Position numbers and translations under genes: made by a program. Shown piece after piece: positions 44,951-57,300 of a stretch of DNA of 64,000 bases. The first letter of the stretch is position 1, and each line of letters opens with the position of its first letter. Source of the DNA: Monosiga brevicollis MX1 (Eukaryota; Opisthokonta; Choanoflagellata; Craspedida; Salpingoecidae). The stretch covers positions 236,759 to 300,758 of the forward strand of contig NW_001865048.1 of the NCBI RefSeq assembly GCF_000002865.3, written 5' to 3'. The notes under the pieces are model-generated. The model saw only the letters and a program-made list of their open reading frames with translations, did no database searches and was not told the origin of the DNA.

Positions 44951-45796
44951 CCCTAAGGTCCCTTGGCCAATCAGAGCAAGCAGAGCATGTGCGCAATCAG
45001 ACCGACCAAAGCACCAGGATGCGGAGAACCTCTAACGAGATGGACCACCAAGACACCAGGAGAGGGGACAGGAGCAAAGGCATAGAATCAAGTGCGGGCA
45101 TGAGCAGCCGAACAACATACCTTTGCAGCTTGAACGCCTGACGCGCACGCGGGGGGCCGATGTCTCTAAAGGCACAACGACCAACAACGAGCTCGGTTGA
45201 GAGAGAGAGACACACACACACGACGACGGGGAGGCGCATCCCATATCACCCTGGTCACTTCTTGCATGCAACCCGCTGCCCCTTGCCTCTTCCACTCCTT
45301 GCACTATCCCTGTCAATGGCCTACCCCCACGCCCCCATCTACCACGGCGGGCATCAGCAAGCCCGGGCGGTCGATCCATCGCCGGTTGCGGGCTGCCGTT
45401 TCACTTGACCCCCGTCAAGCTCTCTCTCTCTGTGCATGCGTGTGTGATTCGGTCAAGCGCTTTTAACGTACCAGACTGCGTAGACGTGTGAGTGGGAACT
45501 ACAACAATGGCTATCAAACAAAAGAAAACAGCAAAACCACATGGAGTGCGGGTTTTGGAGCGTTAAAACACATCTCTCACTGCTTTCGCCTGCTGTGGCT
45601 TGACCCGAAGCTCATGGCTGCTTGAGAGGTGCTTGACCGACCCTGACCTGACGTACAGCTCTGGCCTGGTGTTTGATGCGATCATTCTGGCCAAAGAAGA
45701 CGCTGCAGTCCAGTGCTGGCCGAGCGCCTGAGCGGAGGAAGCGCCTCTCCTCATACAGCAGCCGGCCCGAACGACCTCTACCTATTACGTAATTCC

Positions 45797-45887
<91 letters not shown>

Positions 45888-45971
45888 TGCGTGTGTGCAT
45901 CATGTGTGTGTGTGCATCATGTGTGTGTGTCATTTCTTCTTCTTCTTCACGCGTGTCTACAAACACACACG
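44951..45971. promoter_or_regulatory. divergent intergenic region with (GT)n, MFSD1 / secreted protein
   Basis: About 1 kb with (CA)n at about 45210-45219 and a long (GT)n at about 45798-45884 ending just upstream of the secreted-protein start. No gene seen. Confidence 0.5.
45798..45884 (+). repeat. (GT)n microsatellite
   Basis: About 43 GT units, followed by GTGCATCATGTGTGTGT variants to about 45930. It lies about 90 bp upstream of the secreted-protein ATG. Long GT runs can adopt Z-DNA. Confidence 0.97.
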
Positions 45972-47697
45972 ATGACGCAGATGATGATGGCAGCGGTGGC
46001 GGCAGCAATGATGGCGGTGGGCCTGGTTGGGGCGGCGCCAACCAGGGCAGAGGCTCCTTCGAAACCAGTCATTCCATCAGCTTTCATTTCGTCGTTTGAG
46101 TTTTACAGCAGTGGCGTTTATGGAGGTACTGGTCAATACTATTACGACGCTGACGCTCAGGTCGGTCACGCATCACTCCGTTGCCCCACGAGGCTCGGGC
46201 CTGGTCTACGCCGAGGCCGATTGAGCGGTGGCATTGACATTGCTTCATGCCTGGCCTTTTTTTTTTTTTTGGCGTTGATCGGTGGGGGGGGGACGCATAG
46301 AAAAACCATTACAATTTGACAGTGGCCAACCCCTTCTTCCCCGCCCAAGCCGTTCCCTACGGCTACTTTTACAGCGAGGTTGGTGCATCACCTCCTTCCC
46401 TTTTGCAGCCTCAGATCCCAACCCCCTCTGCAAGCTTTTTGCATTGCACCCCGTATTCAAACTGGTTATTAAATGCCAATGTACTTGACCCATACGCTTC
46501 TCGGCAGGCTGGGGCTTGGATGTATATCGAAGGCATCTGCAAATCTCTGGGCACCAAGTTTGCTCCAGTCTTCAGCTTTGTCCAAAGTCCGGCCACCACA
46601 TATCAAGGATCAAAGACCGTCAATGGCCGTGACTGCGACGTGTGGGGCCTCACCACTGCCCAGGCCAACCTGAGCGTCTGCACTCAAAACAGCGTCCTGG
46701 TCGAGTTCATATCCGAGAGTCAAGTTAGCACAACGGTTTGTGCCGCAACCTCACTTTCCCTCTTCCTGCAATGCGCTTGAAAAGCAAGCAAAATGTACAA
46801 ACCACAAACCATCAAACTCACGGCCTGTTTCTTCCCTTGGCGGGCAAACACTTGGTTTCTTGTCGACCTTGCCGAGAACAGCACTACATGACGCGCATGC
46901 TCTTTGGCGATGATTTCAATCCCAGCAAGCCAACACCCGCAGAGCTGGCCGTGCCCGAGGCTTGCTTTGAGCCCCCGGTCGTGTGCAATGCCACCAACCT
47001 TACAGCCGAAACCATGGACGTCTATGCCTTTCAGCCCAAGAATCAAACCGGCAACATCGTCGACCAGGTATCACATGTTTCTTTCCGCAACGAATGAGTA
47101 TTGGCTGGCCTCGGCAATGTCCCCATCAGCTAACCCTGTTTTGTGATTGGCTTTTTCTGCATCGCTGCATGCTGCATGTTCATCACTGTTTTGCTGCTTT
47201 TGCAGGATGTCGCAGATCTGCGAGGTGACACCGTCTTTGTCTGCTTTGACCTCCTGTCCAACAATACCGCCAATGATCACTACGCCGTTGTGACCAACTA
47301 CAAGATCAATGTCATTCCCAAGTGGGGCCTGTACCGCGAATGCAACGGCTACCCGCCCTATTGTATTGGTGATGCCATGGTCGAAGTTGGGCGTGAGAGC
47401 TCCATCTCCAAGGGCCCCCTTCGTGGCCAATGCGAACCGAACCTGGACTACGGCAGCTGGCTGAGCATGCCGAGCATGGGCTATTGCCAGGATGGTCCGC
47501 TGGACCTGGCCAAAAATTGTTCTTGGCAAGTTGCATCAGTAGGCAAGACCATCTCGGGGGCCTGCCTCATCGAAAACCCGGCTTTCCTGCAAGCCTGCTC
47601 CCAGATTGTCAATGGCAGCATCGATGCTGCAGTCGATCTGTTCAAGGCCGCCTTCGACTCGGAAGACCCGTCCAAGAATGGTTGCCCTGCCCTGTAA
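45972..47697 (+). CDS. secreted cysteine-containing protein, weakly ependymin-like
   Basis: Five exons (45972-46160, 46301-46378, 46508-46735, 46882-47067, 47206-47697) give 390 aa. Residues 1-26 form a signal peptide (AAVAAAMMAVGLVGAAPT). The first half has YYYDA, PYGYFY, a conserved-looking GRDCDVWG, and RMLFGDDFNPSKP...ELAVPEACF, an order loosely like ependymin/EPDR folds (ligand-binding secreted proteins). The second half has about ten Cys and several N-glycosylation sequons (NLT, NQT, NCS, NGS), with no membrane anchor. No enzyme motif seen. The ependymin link is weak; otherwise the family is unrecognised. Convergent with FNIP. Confidence 0.6.
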
Positions 47698-47943
47698 AGT
47701 TTGAATGCAATGTATGACATGCCATTTTCTTTTCTTTTTGGGGGCTCTGTTTCACATGTATTTGTTTTCTATCTTTTCCTTGTCGAGCCCGTGCTCGCCC
47801 CAGCATCATGTCTGCTCCGAATCGTCTGGCTATGATCATGGCGGAAATTGATTGAGTTTTTTTTTTTTTTTCCTATTGCAACCTAGTCGGTTTTTTCTAT
47901 TATCTGGTGTCTCTTGGAGACCATCATGGGCCCGCATGGCCCA

Positions 47944-50900
47944 CTATGCGGTGCAACTCACACCATACCCGGCGAACAAAATCTGGACATCCTCAACAGG
48001 AAGTTGGAGGTTCAAACCTGATCGGCTCAAGCCACCGTGTCTAGCGAAAAAAAAAGGATATCGAGTCCAAGCATCAAGAAAGTAAGGACGAGGGTCGGAA
48101 AAAAAAGTCTGCCCAAGCAATGTGACAAATCCGGCCCAAGGCAAAGCCACGCCTACTCACCGGCAATCGCGGAAATAAGCTCATAATTTTCCGGTGTCGT
48201 GCCTACTTAGACAAGTTGGTTGACGCGTGTTAGCCAAAGCATGCAAAGTAGGGCACACAAATGATAATAAGCTTGGGTGAGAACGCACTCAGCACGCTCG
48301 GGCTCGCAGGACAGCTAAAGGGTCCTTCACGACGCATCATATCCAACAGTTTGGCTTGTTGATACAGCTCAGCGAGCGTGTCCTCGAGGACTTGCACTTG
48401 CAGATCGTAGGGCAACTGAGCATCTGACGCCGTCCGGAATCGCTCCAGCATCTGCTCCACGGCTGCTGCTGGTTGAAGGGGCACCATCTCCGTGCGATCT
48501 GGCGTGGGGTCATGCGCAAACGATGTGTCCCATTCTTCCTCGGAAGATGTCGACGCGATGAGCTGTCGCGTGCGCCGTACGTAGCGTGTACATTTTCCCC
48601 TATTGAGCCCGCCACATGCCCAAAGTAGAACAGGAGGCCGAGTGTCAAGAATTTGAAGGCAACGGCAGCAGCAACCAGCAACCAGGAAGACCATACCGGT
48701 CGACATCAATCACTAGCGCCACGGCGCAACCACACCCATCTGTGTCATCCAGGGCATAGCGAGCCTCGGCCAAGAGGTCTTGCTCCAAAGCAGCTTCGTC
48801 AAGTTCGGGAATGCCTTGCAAAACAGGACCGGAAACGTAGGCTGGACAAGCTGCACAAAGAAGTGATCGCCCGAGGCTGACGTGATGCACAAAATCATCC
48901 TACGCACCCCACGTAGGGCGCCGGCGAATCATCAAAATTAAAGTACATGAAGAAACCGGTTCGTTTGGCCGCGGTTCATAGGCAACAAGTGCACTTTGAA
49001 CAGCCACACCGTGTCACCCGCGTTAGCGTCGGTGCCTACCTCAGCAAGCGGGCGTCGCTTGCCAGACGCCTGCATACGTTCCTCCATGGCAGCCTGAGTA
49101 AGATCCGGTTTGACCTACAAATCCAAGAGGACCAAGCATCAGTGTGCGCGCCTGCTCATTAAGGGCAAGTATGGGCCAAGCCAGGTCACCAACTTTCAGG
49201 CTCATGGTCTGTCGCAGGGGAAGCTCCTCAAACAGCGGAGGTTGTGGGGATTGATCCACGAGCGGCGCGTCAACAACGTCGGGCAATGGCGCCTGAGCTG
49301 ATGCCAACTCGGCTTGGCGGGCCCATTGAGCAATATGTAGGTCACGGCGAGCCGAACGAAGACCGGATGAGGCTGTGGAAACCGGTGCCTCCTCGTCATC
49401 AGATTCTAGCTCACTGACGGCAGGGCTAGTGGCGCGTTCTCTTTCCGATTGGACCTCGGACTGTTCCGAGTTGAGTGCAGCGCGTAAGTCGAGCAAGTCA
49501 CCATCCAGACTGCGATCAGCAGCCTTGTGGTCTGGGGTCGAGGCCGAATGTGAAGCCATAGGTACCAGAGCATCGTCCGTAGTACCGGTGAAGCTGTGAG
49601 AGGTCGCAGATGGAGCCCCCGAGCTTTCAGCTCGCGGTTGGGTCACAAAATGCAGGCTCTCATCGCCCGGTGCCTCCCTTGGGATTGAAGACACACGAAG
49701 TTCTTCACGGCCCCCCAGACTCAGATCTAGCCGCAGTTCTGCCGGGGTCAAAGCATAGCGTTTGCCCACAATATCCACTTGGAATACCTGAAAAGAGCAC
49801 GAGCGGTGGCCGTCAGGACACCAGGCGTCGACTCGTTGACGGGATACAACGCCTTGTGCCTGCCCTTGCTGTCCCAAAGATAGATGGCTCACCTCGCTGC
49901 AGCGAAGAAAGTAAGATAAGACGTAGACCAGGCGCAGAACGAGTGTTGCTGTACGACCAACAACAATGGTTTTGCAGCGACTGTGACGTGCGACACCCGT
50001 TGGCGACCGCAAACGTGCAGTGAGCAGGATGACAGACAGCGGTGGTCAGACGGTGATGCGAAAGACGAATGACAACTTGATGGACCCGAAAAACAGCAGT
50101 TCGCAAGAGTGCGCCAGCCGACCAACCGATAGTTACGCGAAACGCTGCCGCAGAGATCCGTCAGCTGAGCCCAGAGGGTGTCATAGGGATGTTGCTTGGC
50201 CAGATCGTTGAGGGCACCTGTCCACAGCCATTGCAAACATGAGCATGATAATGACTGACTTACATGCCTGTGCGGCGCTTTCAAACATGAACCAGGTTTG
50301 GTGCCAACGCACGTGGCATGCAAGGAGTAAGTTGATCGGCGTCAGCGTCCAACGTGGGAGCCGCTGTGGCGACCCAGCCTAGGTGATGTTGTAGCACCGC
50401 CGTAATCGCCGTTGCCAACACGCGCTTTGTGCGCCTAGATTTGCCGAGCTGCCAAATATTTGCAAGCAAACGGTCCGTACGAATGCTGAGGATAAAGCGG
50501 CCAAGATGGAACTCGGCTTGCCAGTGGGAGGCAAACATGACTGGGAACACAACGCGGCTGCGCAAACCTTGAGAATGAGATCTCGCAGAAGAAGACAAAG
50601 TTTGCCCCGCACGAGCGGGCGTAATTGGGAAAACGTTGACAGCGTCAACCAAGCTGGTTCTTGTAGTCTACAGGAGGGTCCCGGTACGAGGGATCCGTGG
50701 CAGTGAGAGGTCTTTACACGCGAGATACGAGGTAGGAAGAGGCTAAGATGGTCACAATTTCATTTGCTCAAAGCGTCTCGGATTGGAACCCGTGTTTGGC
50801 CATCTGACTTTCGGGGCGCACAAGTTGGAGCAGTGCTCTCTTACCGCGGCGCCGTATAGAGAGTATGCACTTGGTGAATGAGGAACCTGATGCGTTCCGT

Positions 50901-53167
50901 GACCTGTCGACTTTCGCGAAAACGTCGAGCCACCCGCTTCAGCAGCACACGCCTATGCACATTCGATGCAAAAGACCAAGAGGCCAAAAGGTTGGTGAAT
51001 GAACAAACACGGATCACGAGAAGAGAATTGTCAATGGACCGTACGCTGTGTGGGGAGCCGGCTGGGCTTGGCTTCGCAACTAGAGGCGCGGCGGAATGGG
51101 GAGCAAAATCAAGGAAGAAAAGTTCAAAGGTGAGGCACGAGTGAGGTCGACGTGGTACAGCCCTGTCAAGCACAACTGGAACCGACCTCTTCTTCCACGA
51201 CAAAGAGCAGGCGCTCTTGCAGCCAATGAAAGAAACCCGTCAAGGTCATGTCAAGAATTGCAAAGTGGGTTGTCACAAATTTCTGCACCATTTTTTTTTT
51301 TTTTTTTTCATTTTGTTTTGTTGTTTTCAGTTGAACAACGTGCCCATGTTCAAACAGCCATGAGAACAACGGCTTCAGCGCGGCAATCAGCCGGCCTAGT
51401 GTAGAGAAGAGCGAGTCGAGGCAAGGGGGGGACAAGCATCGCAAACAATGTGGGGCGAACAAACCTCGAGGATGTCAGAGCGATCAACATCAATGATCAA
51501 GGCAATGCCACAAACAGTTGCTTTAGAGGCTAAGAATTAGAGCAACAAGAGCTGAAACATGAGTGGGGCTATACACTTTCAACGCACGCTGGCCCGTTTC
51601 AGAGAGAACGAGGTAACTGACCTTCCCCGGTTTTACTGCGCATGCCAAACTCAAGGCTCAAACGCTGGCTGCGCTCGTAGCGTCGCATTCTAGAAATCCG
51701 TCAGTAGCCAACATGACGAACACGGGTGAGGTTCTCAAAGACGCATGGTGCGTTGTCCGGCCGGACACGGGGTGGAAGCGGGAGGCCGCGACACACCGGC
51801 CGCTGACATCGAGCATGGAAGATAGGGATGACGAGTGCGAGGGGGTGCCGGAAGAGGTGAAGCTTTCATCGGCATCCAGTGTCTTGATGGGGGATGGCAA
51901 GGCTCCGGGAAAGAAATCGCTCATCTCGGCCAAACTGCGTGGAGAGTGGGGTGACTCCAGATCGGTACTGGTGGCGTCGTCAAAATCCAAGCGTTGGGGC
52001 TGGGCCGATCGGCTGGCTGGCACTGCAACGGCTGAGTCCAAGAAGAAGACATCAAACAACGGCAACGGGTTTGCGGGAACCAAATATATCAGAGCGTGGG
52101 ACCCAACACGACAGGCAAAGCAATCAAAACCAGTGCCCCTGAGCTTCGTCCCCCCCCATATTGAGTCAAGGGTCGGGCCTCGCACCTGGTGCCGCGGACT
52201 CGGCAGCTTCGCTCAGAGGTTCCGAAGAGGAAAAGCCAACTGCGAGAAAGGTGCAAGGGGTTGGCATGCAAGCTTTGTGAGTAAGGGTGCTTGACCGACT
52301 AATGGCTCGACCAAATGCACGTGCAAGCAGAGTTGCTACGCACATCGCTGGGCAGATCGTGGGACACCGCTTCCGCTCCGACGAGGGGAGGCTGGAACGG
52401 AACTCGGCGCGGATGCGCCGCCCACATTCATCAAAAGATTTTTTATCCTGTTGCCAGCGCAAAGGGTACACGTGTTGAGACTTTGGCCCCGAGTTTCCCT
52501 TGGCGGGCTGGGTGAGAACATCCGTACCGTTTGGTAGGGTACAGCTTGGTTAGCACTACACGCTTGGGATCCTTGAGCAGGTGCATCTTGGTGGTGTGGT
52601 GTGAGAGAGCCAAAGGAAGAGAGCCAAACATCATGTTCTGCAGGAGCTGATCCTCGCGGACCTGTGTGCAAGGACGACAAGTCATGCATACCGCGACCAA
52701 GCAACGGACATCTGAGCCAGGGTAATGGTAGGGTGTTTTCCGATCAGCTGGACGCTTACGTGAGACTTTTGTGGGCGACGACTGTCATAGAGAACCTGAA
52801 GGCAGCATCCGAGAGGCGGGTGGCAATGGGAGCACCAGTAGCGGGAAGTCAGTCTTGTTTGTGAGCGGGGTACGCAGCATGACCCGCGAGTTTACCCCCA
52901 GCTGTGGCTGGGCGGATGCACTCACGTCACGGCCAAGATGCTTTGCATCGTGCAAAAGTACGACGGCGGTTTCAGGAGGTTGAAGCAGCTCCGAGCGCCA
53001 TTCGCAGGGATTGATCAATGCCTGGGAGGGGACACGAGCACAATGATGACGTTGTGGCATGAGATTTAGCCATGGGCCACACGAAAAGGCTGGGTGATGT
53101 GATGGCTGGTTTGACCAACCTCGAGCCCCATGGCCTCGGCGTTCCACGTATAAGACCGCCCCGCCAT
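47944..53167 (-). CDS. folliculin-interacting protein (FNIP)
   Basis: FNIP binds folliculin (FLCN) and links AMPK/Rag-TORC1 nutrient sensing at lysosomes; FNIPs carry longin and DENN folds. On the minus strand in order: PPETAVVLLHDAKHLGRDV (about 52.95 kb; FNIP PSQIRLIVYQDCERRGR), MMFGSLPLALSHHTTKMHLL (FNIP MMFGSVAMSYKGSTLKIH), CGIALIIDVD then THFAILDMTL, FLIHQVHTLYTAPR, ATAITAVLQHHLGWV (FNIP LITAVLTNHLAWV), HPYDTLWAQLTDLCG, TVVVGRTATLVLRLVYVL then RCSE, a large acidic exon, SGPVLQGIPE, and LEDTLAELYQQAKLL near the end. Start at 53167 (MAGRSYTWNAEAMGLE). The final exon continues some 35 residues past the conserved end, perhaps a lineage tail or a mis-set exon. Many introns remain unlisted. 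Confidence 0.85.
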
Positions 53168-54336
53168 GGCGCCGTGTGAGCAGCTGAAAGAAACCTGCTC
53201 ATCAAAGGGCAGCAGCAAAGGAAGCCCGACAGCAGCCCCCCACTACGGCATCAACCGCCCCGCCTGTCGACCGCACATGCTGGCCGCCACCTCCACCCAC
53301 TGGTCCTTGCCAAGCAGGGCGTGCGGGGACACAAGAGCACGACACGACAAAAAAATTTTGGTCAAATGCAACAAGAAGTAAAATACAAAAAAAGAAGAAA
53401 AGAAGAAGAAGAAGAAGCACAGAGTAAAAGTAAAATACTAAGAGAGAGAAGAAAGATCGAAAGGCATAAATAGCAAAGGCACAGAGAGAGAGAGAGGAGA
53501 CACACACACACACACACACACACACAAAACGGCTTTGGTAGTGTGAGAATAGCTACCAAGTGAAAGTGTGAATATTTGGGCAAAATTGGGTGAATTTCCA
53601 GCGATTTCTGGACCAAGAGCGAACTGGGGCACATCTTCTTCCGATCTGACATCAACTTCTTGCCATATTAAATACGGTTTATTAGCTATAAAAATTGTCA
53701 TCATCTTCAACTTCTTCTCATATCGCGCCGTCTTCTTCTCAACTTGGGAGCTGTTTGGGGAATTTCCGTTGCAGGTGATACAGAAAAAAGTGCGCGCGCG
53801 CCTCGTCGGTCGCGGCTGCTGCCTCGGCACTGACTGCCGCGCGGGGGGAGGTGGCCTTGGACATCAAAGCGTCACGCGTCAAACGCCTCACGCCACGCAT
53901 ACACTGGTGGTGAAGTGTTTGTCTCTGATCCCCTGTTCGGGTGGTCGCTGAACTGACTCTCGCCACTCAATAGCTGGGTCATATCCACACGTACATCAGG
54001 CGCCGCAACCTGTGAACACCTCACTGAACCCTCCGTGGTGGTGCTGCACGCACGAATTAGATCCAAGTGTAACCCTGTCCATCTGCACCCACTTGTTGGC
54101 GTGCGACCAAGCACCGCTGGACTTTGAGCCAAGCCACCATCAACTCAGGTCCGCCGTGATTTGCCAGCCCAGTGGCAATCAGCCCGCAAACACAAACAAA
54201 CACAAACACACACCACCCACACACACGTACTGGCCTGTCGATGACGGCAAACCGCCTCCGCAACCACAGTTTGCCAGCTGATCGCCAGTCCTGTGTATAG
54301 GTTCCAGCAGCACTGTATTTCCTCGACAACGGCACC
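53168..54336. promoter_or_regulatory. divergent intergenic region, FNIP / CAP-Gly protein
   Basis: About 1.2 kb. It contains purine-rich AAGAAG/AGAGAG at about 53390-53500 (polypyrimidine on the FNIP strand, upstream of FNIP), and (CA)n at about 53507-53526. No gene recognised, though a 5' exon of the CAP-Gly gene could lie at 54010-54300. Confidence 0.5.
53390..53526. repeat. AAGAAG/AGAG purine tract followed by (CA)n
   Basis: Mixed AAG and AG repeats pass into about 10 CA units, upstream of the FNIP start on its coding strand (TTC/TC then GT). Confidence 0.9.
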
Positions 54337-57300
54337 ATGGTCTCAGATGCCAAGGTCTGGTTCACGCAGCCCCGCTTTCAGCTTGTCCCATTTCATGCTG
54401 CGAGCGCATTCTCTGGACCCTGCGTATCGTAAACAGGTGGAAGGTGATTGAACGTTCGTTGCATTCCATCGTCTCAGGCTGAAAAACTGGCGACCTGGAT
54501 CGGCCGTCGGGTCCGGATCAAGGACCGCGGCGCTGGAACCCTGGTTTTCTGGGGGCCGGTCGAACACACTGAGTACGTGAAACACCGACCCCGCAACCAC
54601 CTCCATTCTTGAATCGCCGCTGCCTTTGTCAGCCGAACACACAACATCCGGCACCTCATCTCATACCTTGCTTCTCCGCGTGACCTTGATCACGACTGAC
54701 AGCAAGCATCTGGCTGGAATCGTTCTGGACGAACCCACGGTGCGGCGGCATTTGCTCCCTCTTTCGCTTGCCTCAACCCATCTGCTCTCAAATTTTTACC
54801 TCTCATTCGTGCGCAACCCCGTTTACGTGTTGTAGGGCTTAAATAACGGCACTGTGCGAGGTGGGTTTGCGTGCCGAGACTGGCACCTGTCCCCTCGAGG
54901 ATTTTTTTTTTTTTTTTTGTTCTTGTTTTTTTTTTTTTGCTCTTGATTTTTTCTCTCTCTCTCTTTTTTTTTTTTTTTTCTCTTTGCTCACAGAGCCTTT
55001 TTTGTTCTCAAATAGGCGTCAAGTATTTCGAATGTGAGCCCAAGCATGGTGTCATGGTGACGGGTGCCCAGGTCATCTTCCTCAAGTCCAAGGTTGGTTG
55101 GAGAAGCTCACCCACCGCTTGACTTTTGCGCAGACCATGACTTGAGTTTAACAAGACATTGCTCTGAACCCCGTCTCCTTCTTGACATAGGAGGAAGCAT
55201 CTGCCCCAAAGACAGCAACTCGAAAGCCCGTCGCCAAGGCCTCGCCGGCAGTGACTAGAAAGGCAGCCCCTACTAAGAAAAGTTCGCCAGCCAGCAAGGT
55301 TCCGGCCACGCGCAAAGCTTCCAACCCTTCCGCCGCAGCGAACCGGGTTGCTTCAGCCCGCAAATCATCGGGGACCACACCCACACGCCGGTCAGGCCTG
55401 CTGCCTCGCTTTCACAATCCAACGGTGCTTGCCAGGGCCATTTGCACCCGTTCTGCACTCACCGCCGTGCCCCTCCTCTTGACCGCACAGTGAGCCCGCG
55501 GCCAAGACCAAGTCCGCAACCAAAAGCCCCGCTGCCGCTCGCCCCACCTCTGGTAAAACGGTAAGTAACACTCTCATGTGCACACAGCTGTTTGATCCAA
55601 CTTGTGTCTGACCAGCCCTACTGCTTGCTCTACCCCCATTGATATCGCGCCCCCGCCGAGATAGACCACGCCCGCCCGACGAACGAGCGCCCCACGCGTA
55701 AGCTGTTCATGTTTTCCTGTTGTGGCTGCTCTTGCTGCATATTTCAAGACAGCCAGCATGCTCCCGACATCATCAACAAGTTGGGGATGCTAATCTTGGG
55801 GTTGCGACCGGCTCGGCTTGATTGATTCTGGTCGAATACTCGCTAGGCAACATCTGCAACCAAAAGCAGCCCCAACAAGACGACCGCCAGCAGAACAACG
55901 CCTGGCAAGGCGGCCCCCAGGCGTGCCAGCGGGAACCCCAACACGATTCCCAAAGCCGCATCCACCAAACCCCAGGGTCAGTTCTTCGCGCCCACCAGCG
56001 CCAGTCCATGCAGATCACTTTTTGAATGCGGCAAGCTGACCCGCTCGCCGCTCTAGTCATTGTAGGCCGAAACAAGGGCAAGGCCTCTTTGTCTGACCTT
56101 GCCCGCTCCACCCTTGAGGCAGAGGTGCACGGCACCAAGCGTAACGGTGAGCTCTGGCCATGCTGCGCTCCCAAAGCACTTGAAAGCTTGGTCTCACCCT
56201 GGATTGTGCACCTCTGGTGTTGACTGCTGCGGTCCCACAGAGTCTGAGGTAAACGCCGAACCAGAGGTGAACTCAGAGCCTGAATTGGTCCCTGACGTGG
56301 AAGTGGAGATCCACCACGAGCCCGAACCTGAGCCTGAGGCTGACAATGAGCCGACCTTGGAAGCAGCAACCGAGCATGAACCCGAGCATGAACCCGAGCA
56401 TGAACCCAAGCATGAACCCGAGCATGAACCCGAGCATGAACCCGAGCATGAACCCGAGGTAGCAGAGCAAATGCCTCAGCAAGAGCAGGACGACGATGAA
56501 GGCCAGGACCAGTTTGACGCAAGCATGCCTGCCAAGGTACATGCGCCTTTATTTGTCGGTTTGCGGTTTTGCCGTTGTCGTGCTTCGGTCGTTGGATTTG
56601 TTATGATTTCGAACGGGGATGGTGCCACCACCCGTAGCCTACAGCAGAGCCACCAGACGCCGTGTGTGTTTCTCTAATCAACGCAAATACCCGTTTCATC
56701 GACTGTGCTTGTTAGCCCACGGCCACAGCACCCGGGTTGACGGCGGCCGAGGAGGCCAAGATGAAGCGCCGTCAGCGTCGATCACCTGCCACATCGGATG
56801 CTGCGTCCGACGGCACCACCGAGTCCAATGATCAGGCGCCTTCTACCTCTGCACCCACCTCCACACAAGAGACCAAGGCCAAGCCTGAAGAATCCCTGGC
56901 CCCGGCATCCCACACACAGTCTGCAACCCCCCAAAAACCAGCTTCCAGTGCCTCCACAAGCTCTACGCCCAAGGTGGCCACACCCACCTCGGTACCACTG
57001 ACGCCGTCACCCTCCGGCAAACCCCTTTTCCGCTCGGCGATGCGGACCTCCTTCCGCAAGAGCTCACCCGCTGCCTCTCCAGCAGCATCCAAGTCTGCAC
57101 CTAAGACTACTTCTGAAGCTCAGCAGCCTGAAACGAACGTCGCGCCTGTCGTAGAGAAGGTGGCATCCCCACAACAGCCAAAGGTGGAGAAAAAGGCACC
57201 GCCTCCAGTGGCGGCACGACGACGCTCTTCGGACGCCGGTGCCCCGGCTCTGGCTCAGCCAGCGCCATCTCAACCCGCGACTGACGCAACCAGCGACGAC

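Noticed and set aside
45801-45920. Poly-Cys-Val open frame before the secreted protein
   Set aside because: Translation of (GT)n; the real start is the ATG at 45972 with the signal peptide.
50765-50855. tRNA-like sequence on the minus strand (GGTTCCAATCC box, CTCCAAC anticodon-like loop)
   Set aside because: No D-arm, mismatched T and acceptor stems, and it lies within an FNIP intron directly after a normal splice donor. At best a decayed or chance resemblance.
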